This document shows positions 34,140-41,950 of a stretch of 64,000 nucleotides of DNA, in pieces. Source of the stretch: CAWBJP01 sp963789165 (GTDB taxonomy: Bacteria > Actinomycetota > Acidimicrobiia > IMCC26256 > BP-133). How positions within the stretch are numbered: the first letter of the stretch is position 1; every line of letters starts with the position of its first letter. The notes under the pieces were generated by a model. The model saw only the letters and a program-made list of their open reading frames with translations. It did not search any database and was not told the origin of the DNA. The translations under genes and the position numbers were made by a program. The stretch spans positions 1 to 64,000 of the forward strand of contig CAWBJP010000002.1 in NCBI GenBank assembly GCA_963789165.1, in the 5' to 3' direction.

Positions 34140-34577
34140 TCAGTCGTCGTCGTTCCTTTTGCCCTTGCCCCTGTCCCGGTCCTCGTTGTCGTCTGACGGA
34201 GGTGCGGTGGTCGCGGTCGTCGTGGTGGTGGGCGCCGGAAGGAGGGCGAGGCGGTCTTCGACGGTTTCGACGGCGTCGAGGACCCGGACGGCGTCGTCCT
34301 CGCCCAGGACGCCGTTACTCCGCAGCTCGCTCACCTCCGCTCGGAGCGCGTCGACCCCGGCCTGGGCGCCGGTCCGGTCGCCGGCCGCGGCCGCCGCCCG
34401 GATGGCTTCCACCCGGGGCGTCAGGGCGCCGGCCGCCTGATCGGGGAGCTTCCTGGCGGGGTCGCCGCAGCCGAAGAAGAAGAACAGGGCGGCGAAGAAG
34501 GCCACCAGACCCGACCGGTGCAGGTGTGCCACCGGGTGTACCACCGGCTCCAGGGCCCGTTGCATCAGGGCAGTCAC
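34140..34577 (-). CDS. small membrane-linked protein coupled to the Ser/Thr kinase
   Basis: A 145-residue protein of unknown family. A hydrophobic segment (LVAFFAALFFFFGCG, about residues 24-38) ends in a Cys that could be a lipoprotein site, though the lipobox is poor. It is followed by an Ala/Glu-rich helical domain (about 45-115) and a Thr-rich, then very acidic and basic tail (DDNEDRDRGKGKRNDDD). Its GTG at 34577 overlaps the kinase stop by 4 nt, so it is made together with the kinase and may act in the same extracytoplasmic sensing. Confidence 0.6.
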   Translation of the reverse strand: MTALMQRALEPVVHPVAHLHRSGLVAFFAALFFFFGCGDPARKLPDQAAGALTPRVEAIRAAAAAGDRTGAQAGVDALRAEVSELRSNGVLGEDDAVRVLDAVETVEDRLALLPAPTTTTTATTAPPSDDNEDRDRGKGKRNDDD

Positions 34578-35749
34578 CGGAGGATCTCCTCGAGGTCGGT
34601 CAGCGCGTCGTTCAGGGGCGCGGGGATCCCCGTGCCAGCCGCGGGCGCCGTGCTCGCGGCTGGCGCCTGGGCGTCAGCGGGAGGCGCCGAATCGCCGCCC
34701 CTGCCGCCCAGGAGCAGCCAGGCCGCCAGCAGGCACAGGCCGGCCGTGATGAGGACGACCGGCCGGGAGAAGCGGGCTCGGGAGGGCGCCACCGGCGCCG
34801 CCGCGGGCAGGGGCGCCTGGTCGAGCACCACGGTCCCGTCCCCCACGGAGACGGTGGGGGCGGCGTCGGGAGGGAGCGCGGGGATGGCGGTCACCGCCAG
34901 AGCGGCGGCCATCTCCGCCGCGGTGGCGAACCGATCCTCCGGCCGGTGGGCCATGGCCCGCTGAACCACCGCCGCCAGCCCGGGGTCGAGCCCGGGGCAT
35001 CGGGCGGCCAGGGGCTCGTGGTCGCCCCGGTGGACGGCCATGCACAGGCTCATCGGGGTGTCGGCGACGAAGGGCCTCGTCCCGGCCAGCGCCTCGTAGA
35101 GCATGACCCCGACCGAGTAGAGGTCGCTCTGCACTCCGGCCGGGGCACCCCCCACCCGCTCCGGTGCCATGTAGGCCACCGTGCCGATCAGCTGTCCGTG
35201 GCCGGTGAGGTCGAGCTCGGCGGTGAAACCGTCGGAGGCGGGGTCGTCGAGGGCCTTGGCAATCCCGAAGTCGGCCACCTTGACCGAGCCTTCGGCGGTC
35301 AGAAGCACATTGGCCGGCTTCACGTCGCGGTGGACGATGCCGGCGGCGTGGGCGGCGCCCAGGGCGGCCAGGATGCCGGTGCCCACCTCACGGACCCGGT
35401 CGGGGTCCATCGTCCCGGCCGCCATTTCCTGCTCCAGAACGGGACCGTTGACCCGTTCCATGACGATGAAAGGGACCCCGTCCTCCTCGCCCACGTCGTG
35501 GACCGCCACCACGTGGGGGTGGCTGAGCCGGGCGGCGGATCGGGCCTCCGCTTCGAACCGGCGGCGCACCTCCGGCTGGCCGGCCAGGGCCGGGCGCAGG
35601 GTCTTGATGGCCACCCACCGGCCCAGGCGGAGATCGTGGGCCCCCCGTACCTCGCCCATACCGCCCTGGCCGAGTAACTCGCCCAGCTCGTAGCGCCCGC
35701 TCAGCAGCTCACCGCTTCTCAGTCCGCACACGGGTTGTGTATGCCCCAA
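34574..35749 (-). CDS. transmembrane Ser/Thr protein kinase (PknB-like)
   Basis: A 391-residue Hanks-type kinase. Catalytic elements are complete: GQGGMGEV (P-loop), VAIKTL (Lys), HRDVKPANVLL (catalytic Asp), ADFGIAKA (Mg-binding) and GTVAYMAPE (activation segment). After the kinase domain (about residues 15-275) comes a linker, one membrane helix (PVVLITAGLCLLAAWLLL) and a short extracytoplasmic tail without PASTA repeats. The start could be TTG 35749 or GTG 35731; neither has a strong ribosome site. It is coupled to the small membrane-linked protein. Confidence 0.88.
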   Translation of the reverse strand: MGHTQPVCGLRSGELLSGRYELGELLGQGGMGEVRGAHDLRLGRWVAIKTLRPALAGQPEVRRRFEAEARSAARLSHPHVVAVHDVGEEDGVPFIVMERVNGPVLEQEMAAGTMDPDRVREVGTGILAALGAAHAAGIVHRDVKPANVLLTAEGSVKVADFGIAKALDDPASDGFTAELDLTGHGQLIGTVAYMAPERVGGAPAGVQSDLYSVGVMLYEALAGTRPFVADTPMSLCMAVHRGDHEPLAARCPGLDPGLAAVVQRAMAHRPEDRFATAAEMAAALAVTAIPALPPDAAPTVSVGDGTVVLDQAPLPAAAPVAPSRARFSRPVVLITAGLCLLAAWLLLGGRGGDSAPPADAQAPAASTAPAAGTGIPAPLNDALTDLEEILR

Positions 35750-35819
35750 TGACGCCGGGCGCGCACCCCCGGGTGGTGGGCAGGCCCGGATTGTCCCCTT
35801 CGTCCCCCGGCAACGGCCG

Positions 35820-37070
35820 TCAGGAACCGAAGAGGTGCTCCCCCATCCGGGCCAGCCCGGCCAGGTCGTGGACGTCGGCCTCGAAGTAGGGCACGGACAA
35901 CACCAGGTCGGGGGCGGCGGCCAGCTCGGCCCGCAGCTCCGCCTCCCGCTTGGCCACCACGGAGAAGTTGAGGAACGACTCGCCCACGGTGTGCAGGACC
36001 CGGCCGGCGGTGGGCTGGTCGATGCCGGCCAGCGCCTGGGCCATGCCCTCGGGGTCGCGGCACAGCACCCGGGCGGCGGCTTCGCCGTCGGGCCCGAGGA
36101 GGTAGCCGGGCAAGGTCTTGTTCAGCACCAGCGCGCCGAGGTGCAGGTGGCGCTCGGCCAGGGCCGACACGAAGAACTCCGCTTCCCGCACCGGTGCCGG
36201 CTCCAGGGTGGTGACGAGGACGAAGGTGGTGCGCCGGTCCCGCAGGAGGCGTTCCACGGCCCGGGCCCGTTCCACGAACCCCTCGTACATCGACTGGAAG
36301 TTGAGGAAGAACTCGGCGATGTCCTCCAGGAACTGGCTGCCGAGGATGCGGTCGGCCACCTGGTAGAAGGGCTTGGAGGCGAGGGTGACCATCTTGGCGC
36401 CGCGCCGGCCCCCGAGCCGGTAGGGCATGGTCAACCAGCGCAGCAGCCGGCTGCCGAAGAACTCGGCCATCCTGCGGGGCGCCTCGATGAAGTCGATGGC
36501 GTTGCGGGAGGGGGGCGTGTCCACCACGATCAGGTCGTAGATGCCGCTGCTGTGGATCTCGTGGAGGCGTTCCATGGCGATGTAGTCGTGGCTCTGCACG
36601 AAGCGGGCCGTGATGTTGTCGTAGAGCCGGTTCTCGAGGATGCGGTAGGCCGTCTCCTGGTCCGGAGCGTGGCGCAGCACCAGGTCGTCCCACGACTGCT
36701 TGGTGTCGAGCATCGCCGCCCACAGGCCGCCCTTGTGCTTGGCTTCGGGGTGCCCCCGGATGGCCCGGGGTTCGGGGTGCCCCCGGATGGCCCGGGGTTC
36801 GGGGTGTCCCCGGATGGGCTGGAGCCCGGCGGCCGCCAGCCGTTTGGGCGGCACCTCGGTTTCGCGGTTCCCGAGCCCGCTGACGCCCAGGGCGTCGGCC
36901 AGGCGGCGGGCCGGGTCGACGGTGACGACCAGGACCTTCCCGCCCAGCCGGGCGGCGGCCCCGGCCGCAGCGGCGGCCGCCACCGACGTCTTGCCCACCC
37001 CGCCCGGCCCGCAGAAGATGACGATCTCCTTGGCCGCCAGCAGCTGGTCCAGCCCCGCCGGGCTGGTCAT
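35820..37070 (-). CDS. ArsA/GET3-like ATPase, first of a pair
   Basis: A 416-residue soluble ATPase of the ArsA/GET3 class. Walker A is GPGGVGKTS (about residue 21), switch I VTVDPARRLADAL, switch II VVDTPPSRNAIDF. It resembles one half of the paired ArsA-like proteins of mycobacteria (Rv3679-Rv3680, BagAB), judged from memory. The partner lies 19 bp upstream in the same direction. A foreign-looking stretch of 9-residue units (IRGHPEPRA, residues about 86-108) comes from an inserted DNA repeat at 36744-36818. It falls in a variable region, so the fold may tolerate it. ATG 37070 is used. Confidence 0.85.
   Translation of the reverse strand: MTSPAGLDQLLAAKEIVIFCGPGGVGKTSVAAAAAAGAAARLGGKVLVVTVDPARRLADALGVSGLGNRETEVPPKRLAAAGLQPIRGHPEPRAIRGHPEPRAIRGHPEAKHKGGLWAAMLDTKQSWDDLVLRHAPDQETAYRILENRLYDNITARFVQSHDYIAMERLHEIHSSGIYDLIVVDTPPSRNAIDFIEAPRRMAEFFGSRLLRWLTMPYRLGGRRGAKMVTLASKPFYQVADRILGSQFLEDIAEFFLNFQSMYEGFVERARAVERLLRDRRTTFVLVTTLEPAPVREAEFFVSALAERHLHLGALVLNKTLPGYLLGPDGEAAARVLCRDPEGMAQALAGIDQPTAGRVLHTVGESFLNFSVVAKREAELRAELAAAPDLVLSVPYFEADVHDLAGLARMGEHLFGS
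36744..36818 (-). repeat. GC-rich palindromic repeat, two full copies and one partial
   Basis: Units of 27 bp at 36744-36770 and 36771-36797 and a partial third at 36798-36818. On the minus strand the core is CGGGGRCACCCCGAACCCCG. It is in frame within the ATPase gene. Same family as the repeats at 42214, 43820, 50584 and 51631. Confidence 0.8.
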
Positions 37071-37089
37071 GGGTGGCCCCGGACGCCCA

Positions 37090-38040
37090 CTAGCCGAGCT
37101 CCTCCCCCAGGGCGTCGGCCATCATGCGGGTGACCCGAATGCCCCCGGCCCGCACGAACAGCTCGGGCAGGTAGATGAGAGGCAGGTCCACCGTCTCCCG
37201 CAGATGCGTCAGGTGGGCGGCCCGGGTCCGCCGCAGGCGTACGGCCAGCTCGGCGCCCTCCAGCACGTCCTCCACCCCGGCCCCGGCCACCCGGGCCAGG
37301 TCGGCGGTGCGCTCCGGGACGCGCACGGCCTCGAAGACCTCCTCCTCGGCATGGGTGAAGAGCTCGGGCAGGACCCGGTTGACGACCACCGCGCCGAGGG
37401 GGACGGAGAGCTCGGCCCGAACCCGGGCCACCAGCTCGATCGTCTCGTGGACGGGCATCTCCTCAGGCGTCACCACCACGTTGAGGGCGGTCACGGCCGG
37501 GTCGGCCAGGATCTCGCCCATCCACCCCACCTGGGTGCGCACAGGGCCGACCGATACCAGCTCCTGGATGGCGCCGGGGGCGCCCAGCTGGGCGGTGATG
37601 TGGCCGGTGGCGGCGGCATCAACGACGACCAGGTCCCACGCGGCCCGGCCGTCGAGCGCCTCCCGCACCTCCCAGCAGATCTTGCCCACCGTGAGGATCT
37701 CCTTGACCCCCGGGGCGGCCGTGGCCACGAAGTCGAACACCCTGGCCACCGGGCCGATGCGACCCGGGACCGGCATCCGCAGGTTGAGGCGGAGGTACTC
37801 CCGCAGCGACGCCTCGGTGTCCATGGCCATGGCCCGGACGCCGGGGTAGACCTGGGTGGGCTTGAAGCCGACGGGGCGTTGCTCGAAGAAGGCGGCGATG
37901 TCGCCCCTCCCGTCGGCCGAGACCAGGAGCACCCGTTTCCCCTGCTCGGCGGCCAGCAGGGCGGCGGCGGCCGACACCGTGCTCTTGCCCACCCCGCCCT
38001 TGCCGGTGAAGAACAGCAGCCGGCGCCCGAGCAGGTCCAC
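37090..38040 (-). CDS. ArsA/GET3-like ATPase, second of a pair
   Basis: A 316-residue ATPase of the same class: deviant Walker A GKGGVGKST (about residue 13), LVSADGRGDIAAFF in the switch I position, and VVVDAAATGHITAQL in switch II. It lacks the metal-binding cysteines of true arsenite pumps. In mycobacteria the paired proteins form a heteromeric ATPase linked to stress tolerance (known of the family). GTG 38040 lies 13 bp after the DUF3107 gene, so DUF3107 and both ATPases form one operon. Confidence 0.85.
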   Translation of the reverse strand: MDLLGRRLLFFTGKGGVGKSTVSAAAALLAAEQGKRVLLVSADGRGDIAAFFEQRPVGFKPTQVYPGVRAMAMDTEASLREYLRLNLRMPVPGRIGPVARVFDFVATAAPGVKEILTVGKICWEVREALDGRAAWDLVVVDAAATGHITAQLGAPGAIQELVSVGPVRTQVGWMGEILADPAVTALNVVVTPEEMPVHETIELVARVRAELSVPLGAVVVNRVLPELFTHAEEEVFEAVRVPERTADLARVAGAGVEDVLEGAELAVRLRRTRAAHLTHLRETVDLPLIYLPELFVRAGGIRVTRMMADALGEELG

Positions 38041-38053
38041 CGAGCGCGGCGGC

Positions 38054-38290
38054 TCAGCCAGGGCCGAAGCCGACCCGCCCCTTGGTGGTGTCCTCCTCGG
38101 CGATCTCGACGTAGGCCACCTTGTCGGACGGTACGCCCACTCGCCGGCCCTTCTTGTCCGTCAGCCACAGGATGGGGGCGCCGTCGGCCAGGGCGGCCTC
38201 CACCGCGGCCACGATGTCGTCGGCCTTGCCTTCATCGAGCTCCACCGACAGTTCCCTGGGGGAATAGGTCACGCCGATCTTCACTTCCAT
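38054..38290 (-). CDS. DUF3107 protein
   Basis: A 78-residue actinobacterial protein: MEVKIGVTYSPRELSVELDE, then WLTDKKGRRVGVPSDKVAYVEI. This is the DUF3107 family, of unknown function though often annotated as ATP-binding. The start MEVKIGV at ATG 38290 is typical; an ATG at 38305 overlaps the Lgt-like gene by 8 nt. It sits between the Lgt-like gene and the ArsA-like pair, probably in one transcript. Confidence 0.82.
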   Translation of the reverse strand: MEVKIGVTYSPRELSVELDEGKADDIVAAVEAALADGAPILWLTDKKGRRVGVPSDKVAYVEIAEEDTTKGRVGFGPG

Positions 38291-38297
38291 GTTCACG

Positions 38298-39251
38298 TCA
38301 CCCATCTCCCGTGGCTGGCGGCTGCGCCGGCATGCTACCCGGCACCTCCTCGGATTCCTCTGCCTGTGGCTCTTCCGGTTCCTGGGCCGCGATCCCTCCT
38401 GATCCCTCCGCGGCCCCTTCCAGGGGGGTTTCCCCGGCCGGCTCCCGGCCGCTGTGCCACGGTGTGTCCCGCTTGACGAGCAGGACGTAGAGGCACAGCA
38501 GCGTGACCGTCACGGCCGTCCACTGGCTGCCGGTGAGGCCGGTGCCGTGGGTGTCGTCCACCCGGAAGAAGTCCTCCAGGAAGCGCCCCGTGCCGTACCA
38601 GGCGCCGTAGAAGCAGGTGAGGAACCCGTCGTAGCGGACTTTCCGCCGGACCCGCATGAGGGTCACCAGCAGCAGGCTGGCGGAGAACAGGTCGTAGAGG
38701 GCGGGCTGGTGGACGGCCTGGCCGACGGCCGCCAGGCACGGCGAGCCCGTCTCCACCGCTGGGCACACGTAGCCGAGGAAGAAATCGGTGGGCTTGCCCA
38801 GGTGGTCGGCGATGATCAGGTCGCCGATGCGCCCGATGACGATTCCCATCACCACGCAGGGCACGGCCAGGTCCATCACCTTCCAGAAGGAGAGGCCCTC
38901 GGAGCGCATCTTGGGGACTCCGGCCAGGGTGGCGCCGGCGATGCCGCCCAGCAGCGAGATGCCGCCCTTCCACACGGCGAAGATCTCCAGCGGGTTGGAG
39001 AAGTCGCCGGGGTGGTTGATCACGTAGGCCACCCGGGCCCCGATGATCGATCCCACCGCGGCCCGGTTGACCAGCGAGTAGATGACGTCGTCGGACAGCC
39101 CGTTGGCCCGGCACCAGCGCAGGAAGACCGAGGCCCCGACGAGGAAGCCGACGGCGATGCCCAAGCCGTGGGGCGAGATCGACAGCGGGCCGATGTGGAT
39201 GCGGACGATGGGGTCGTAGCGCAGGAAGGCGGCGACGAGGTCGAGGTTCAC
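38298..39251 (-). CDS. lgt: Lgt-like prolipoprotein diacylglyceryl transferase, atypical signature
   Basis: A 317-residue polytopic protein with about seven helices. The N-terminal IHIGPLSISPHGLGIAVGFL and the body match Lgt, which transfers diacylglycerol to the lipobox cysteine. The signature normally reading GR.GNF.N.E reads GRIGDLIIADHLG. The Arg remains, but the conserved Asn and Glu are both Asp. It may be a divergent Lgt or a paralogue with another role. A 60-residue acidic, Pro/Glu-rich tail follows the last helix. GTG 39251 overlaps the hydratase stop (GTGA). Confidence 0.75.
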   Translation of the reverse strand: MNLDLVAAFLRYDPIVRIHIGPLSISPHGLGIAVGFLVGASVFLRWCRANGLSDDVIYSLVNRAAVGSIIGARVAYVINHPGDFSNPLEIFAVWKGGISLLGGIAGATLAGVPKMRSEGLSFWKVMDLAVPCVVMGIVIGRIGDLIIADHLGKPTDFFLGYVCPAVETGSPCLAAVGQAVHQPALYDLFSASLLLVTLMRVRRKVRYDGFLTCFYGAWYGTGRFLEDFFRVDDTHGTGLTGSQWTAVTVTLLCLYVLLVKRDTPWHSGREPAGETPLEGAAEGSGGIAAQEPEEPQAEESEEVPGSMPAQPPATGDG

Positions 39252-40021
39252 GACTGCACCTCACCGTGCTGGACCTCACCGTGGCGGGCGGCCCAGGCCC
39301 GGCGCAGGGCCAGATGCTCTTCGGTGCTGATGACCATCGCCATGGCGTCGCTCAACTCGTCCAGGAACCCCTCGAAGGGAACGTCGTAGGCCTGGTTACA
39401 CAGCTGTTTGGCCTCGGCGATGCTGGCCGCCGGCACCTCGCCGTAACGCTTGGCCCAGTCCATCAGCTCCTCTTCCAGCGCAGCCCGGGGCACCACCTTG
39501 TGCACCAGCCCGATGCGCAGGGCCTCGGCCGCGTCGATGGCTTCCCCGGACAGGATCAGGTGACGGGCCCAGCCCATCCCCACCAGGCGGGGCAGGCGCC
39601 ACGTGCCCATGCCGGGCAGGAACGCCTCCTTGGACGCCGGCAGGCCGAAGCGGGCGTCGTCGGCGGCGATGCGGACGTCGCAGGCGATGGCGATCTGCAG
39701 GCCGCCCCCCAGGCACCAGCCGGCCACGCCGGCGATCACCGGCTTGCCCATGGATTCCAGTCGCCGGAACAGCATCTCGTTGGCCCGGAACCAGGGGATC
39801 TCGATGAGCCCGGCGGCCAGGTCGTCGAGGTCGAGGCCGGAGGAGAACGACGGGCCCTCCCCGGTGAGGAGCACCACCCGGATCTCCGGGTCGGCTTCCA
39901 GTTCGGTCACCGCCGGTCCGAGGTCGTCGGGAAAGGAGATCCCCATGGCGTTGTGGACCCGGGGCCGGTTCATGCGGATCTCGCCCACCGTCCCGTGGCG
40001 GACGACCTCGATGAAACCCAT
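39248..40021 (-). CDS. enoyl-CoA hydratase/isomerase family protein
   Basis: A 257-residue crotonase-fold enzyme. The oxyanion-hole strands are visible: GPSFSSGLDLDDL (about residue 55) and VAGWCLGGGLQIAIACDVRIA (about residue 110). FGLPASKEAFLPGMGTWRLP follows the active-site helix. In the second catalytic region Glu in SKEAF is retained while the next Glu position is Gly, so hydratase, isomerase or hydrolase activity cannot be chosen. ATG 40021 lies 16 bp after the Mrp stop. It is coupled to the Lgt-like gene. Confidence 0.82.
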   Translation of the reverse strand: MGFIEVVRHGTVGEIRMNRPRVHNAMGISFPDDLGPAVTELEADPEIRVVLLTGEGPSFSSGLDLDDLAAGLIEIPWFRANEMLFRRLESMGKPVIAGVAGWCLGGGLQIAIACDVRIAADDARFGLPASKEAFLPGMGTWRLPRLVGMGWARHLILSGEAIDAAEALRIGLVHKVVPRAALEEELMDWAKRYGEVPAASIAEAKQLCNQAYDVPFEGFLDELSDAMAMVISTEEHLALRRAWAARHGEVQHGEVQS

Positions 40022-40037
40022 CAGAAGACCCGGACCA

Positions 40038-41141
40038 CTAGGTGATCCTGAGCTCCGAGCGGTACACCCGCTTGGGGGCGAGATCGACGGCGATCCGCCG
40101 GGCGATCTCGGTGAAGGCCTGGGCCGCCTCGCTGTCGGGCTCGCTGACGACGATGGGCTGGCCCATGTCGCCGCCCTCCCGCAGGGCGGGGAGCAGCGGC
40201 ACCTGCCCCAGCATGGGCACCCCCAGAGTGTCGGCCAGTTCCTGGCCCCCGCCGGCGCCGAACAGCTCGTAGGACTTGCCGTCGTCACCCCGGAACCACG
40301 ACATGTTCTCGATCACCCCGGTGAGCGTCAGGTTCACCTTCTGGGCCATGAAGGCCGCCCGCTGGGCCACCTTCTGGGCCGCGGCCTGGGGGGTGGTGAC
40401 CACCACCACCTCGGCCCGGGGCAGGAACTGGGACATGGACAGGGACACGTCGCCCGTGCCGGGTGGCATGTCGATGATCAGGAACTGGGGCTCGCCCCAG
40501 TAGACGTCGGTCAGGAACTGCTCGAGCGCCTTGTGGAGCATGGGCCCCCGCCAGATGACGGGCTGGTCCTCCCGGGCGAAGAAGCCCATGGAGATCAGCC
40601 GCACCCCGTGGGCGGAGGGCGGGACGATGGTGGTGTCGATGACCAGCGGCGGCCGGTCGATGCCCAGCATGCGGGGCATGGAGAAGCCCCACACGTCGGC
40701 GTCGACGGCGGCGGTGTCATAGCCCGCCTGGGCCAGGGCCACGGCCAGGTTGGTCGTCACCGACGACTTCCCCACCCCGCCCTTGCCCGAGGCGACGGCG
40801 ATCACCCGGGTGCCGGAGTGGGTGAACGGGTTGTCCCGCTGACCCCCCTCGTTCACCGGGCGCAGGCGGGCCGACAGGGCCGCCTGCTCCGCTTCGCTCA
40901 GCGTCACCAGGTCGACCGACACCGAGTCCAGGCCGGGAACGCCGTACACGGCCGCGCTGACCAGGTCGCGCAGCTGGTTGCGGGCGGGATAGTCGTTCCC
41001 GGGAAGGCCGACGCTGATCCGCACGGCCGTGGACCCGACCATCTTCACGGACTTGATCAGGTCCAGGTCGACGAGGGGACGGCGCAACTCCGGGTCAACG
41101 ACCGGGCGGAGGGAAGCGAGCACATCCGCCTCGGTAGGCAT
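40038..41141 (-). CDS. mrp: Mrp/ApbC-type iron-sulfur cluster carrier ATPase
   Basis: A 367-residue P-loop ATPase of the Mrp/NBP35 family that carries Fe-S clusters to apoproteins. An N-terminal MIP18-like domain (LRPVVDPELRRPLVDL) precedes the ATPase domain with the deviant Walker A VASGKGGVGKSSV (about residue 115), DADVWGFSMPRML and IIDMPPGTGD. The cluster-binding CxxC of classical members is absent (SWFRGDDGKSYELF), as seems common in actinobacteria. ATG 41141 is supported by GAGGAG 10 nt upstream. It is divergent from the SufR-like gene. Confidence 0.88.
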   Translation of the reverse strand: MPTEADVLASLRPVVDPELRRPLVDLDLIKSVKMVGSTAVRISVGLPGNDYPARNQLRDLVSAAVYGVPGLDSVSVDLVTLSEAEQAALSARLRPVNEGGQRDNPFTHSGTRVIAVASGKGGVGKSSVTTNLAVALAQAGYDTAAVDADVWGFSMPRMLGIDRPPLVIDTTIVPPSAHGVRLISMGFFAREDQPVIWRGPMLHKALEQFLTDVYWGEPQFLIIDMPPGTGDVSLSMSQFLPRAEVVVVTTPQAAAQKVAQRAAFMAQKVNLTLTGVIENMSWFRGDDGKSYELFGAGGGQELADTLGVPMLGQVPLLPALREGGDMGQPIVVSEPDSEAAQAFTEIARRIAVDLAPKRVYRSELRIT

Positions 41142-41194
41142 GGCGAAACAACTCCTCAGGGGGATTTCCACTACGGAGCTAGTAGAATAACAAC

Positions 41195-41917
41195 GTGAGC
41201 AGTGAGACCCGGACCCCTCAGCTGAGCGGCGACGAGTTCACCGCTGCCGTCACCTCCCTGGCCAACGCCTTCGGTGACCCCACCCGGCGGGAGATCTACC
41301 TCCAGCTGCGGAGCGTCGGTCGGGGGCTCACCTGCTCCGAGGTGGCCGAGCACTTCGAGCTGCATCCCAACGTGGCCCGCCACCACCTCGACAAGCTGGC
41401 GGCCGGCGGCTACCTGAACGTGGAGCTGGCCCGGGGCGAGTCGGCCGGGCGCCCGTCCAAGCGGTACCTGGCCCGGGAGACGGTGGGGCATCCGCTGACG
41501 TTCCCGCCCCGGCGCGACGACCTGCTGGCCACCCTCCTGGCCCGCTCCCTCCAGCTCCTGCCCCCCGAGCAGGCCACGCTCATGGCCGAGGAGGTCGGCT
41601 ACGAGTACGGCCGGGCCCTGGCGGCCCGCATGGAACCCACCGAGGGCCACAAGTTCCTGCGCACGGCGGTGGTGTCGGTAGCCGACGCACTCACTGCCCA
41701 CGGCTTCGCCGCCCACGCCGAATCGAAGGGCGAGTCGCTGCAGATCATCTCCGAGCAGTGCCCCTTCGGGGAGGCGGCCCAGCAGTTCCCCCATGTGGTC
41801 TGCGCCGTGGACCGGGGCATGATCCGGGGGATGCTGGCCGGTCTCTACGGCGAGACCAACCCGCAGTTCTCCTCCAGTCGCCCGGCGGGCGACGCCCACT
41901 GCGTCGCCTGCGTCTAG
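41195..41917 (+). CDS. SufR-like iron-sulfur responsive repressor
   Basis: A 240-residue regulator. The N-terminal winged helix is ArsR/DeoR-like (FGDPTRREIYLQLR, TCSEVAEHFELHPNVARHHL). The C-terminal part has four conserved cysteines suited to an Fe-S cluster: QCPFGEAA, VVCAVD and the terminal HCVACV. This architecture matches SufR, which represses Fe-S assembly genes when clusters are sufficient. Its neighbours support that: mrp is divergent, 53 bp away, and a cysteine desulfurase follows. Inverted CTAGT/ACTAG elements flank its 3' end (41914-41937), and CTAGT occurs in the mrp spacer, but no operator is proven. Confidence 0.75.
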   Translation: MSSETRTPQLSGDEFTAAVTSLANAFGDPTRREIYLQLRSVGRGLTCSEVAEHFELHPNVARHHLDKLAAGGYLNVELARGESAGRPSKRYLARETVGHPLTFPPRRDDLLATLLARSLQLLPPEQATLMAEEVGYEYGRALAARMEPTEGHKFLRTAVVSVADALTAHGFAAHAESKGESLQIISEQCPFGEAAQQFPHVVCAVDRGMIRGMLAGLYGETNPQFSSSRPAGDAHCVACV

Positions 41918-41950
41918 TGGACCCTCGCGGAAACTAGTCAACCGGTTCCC

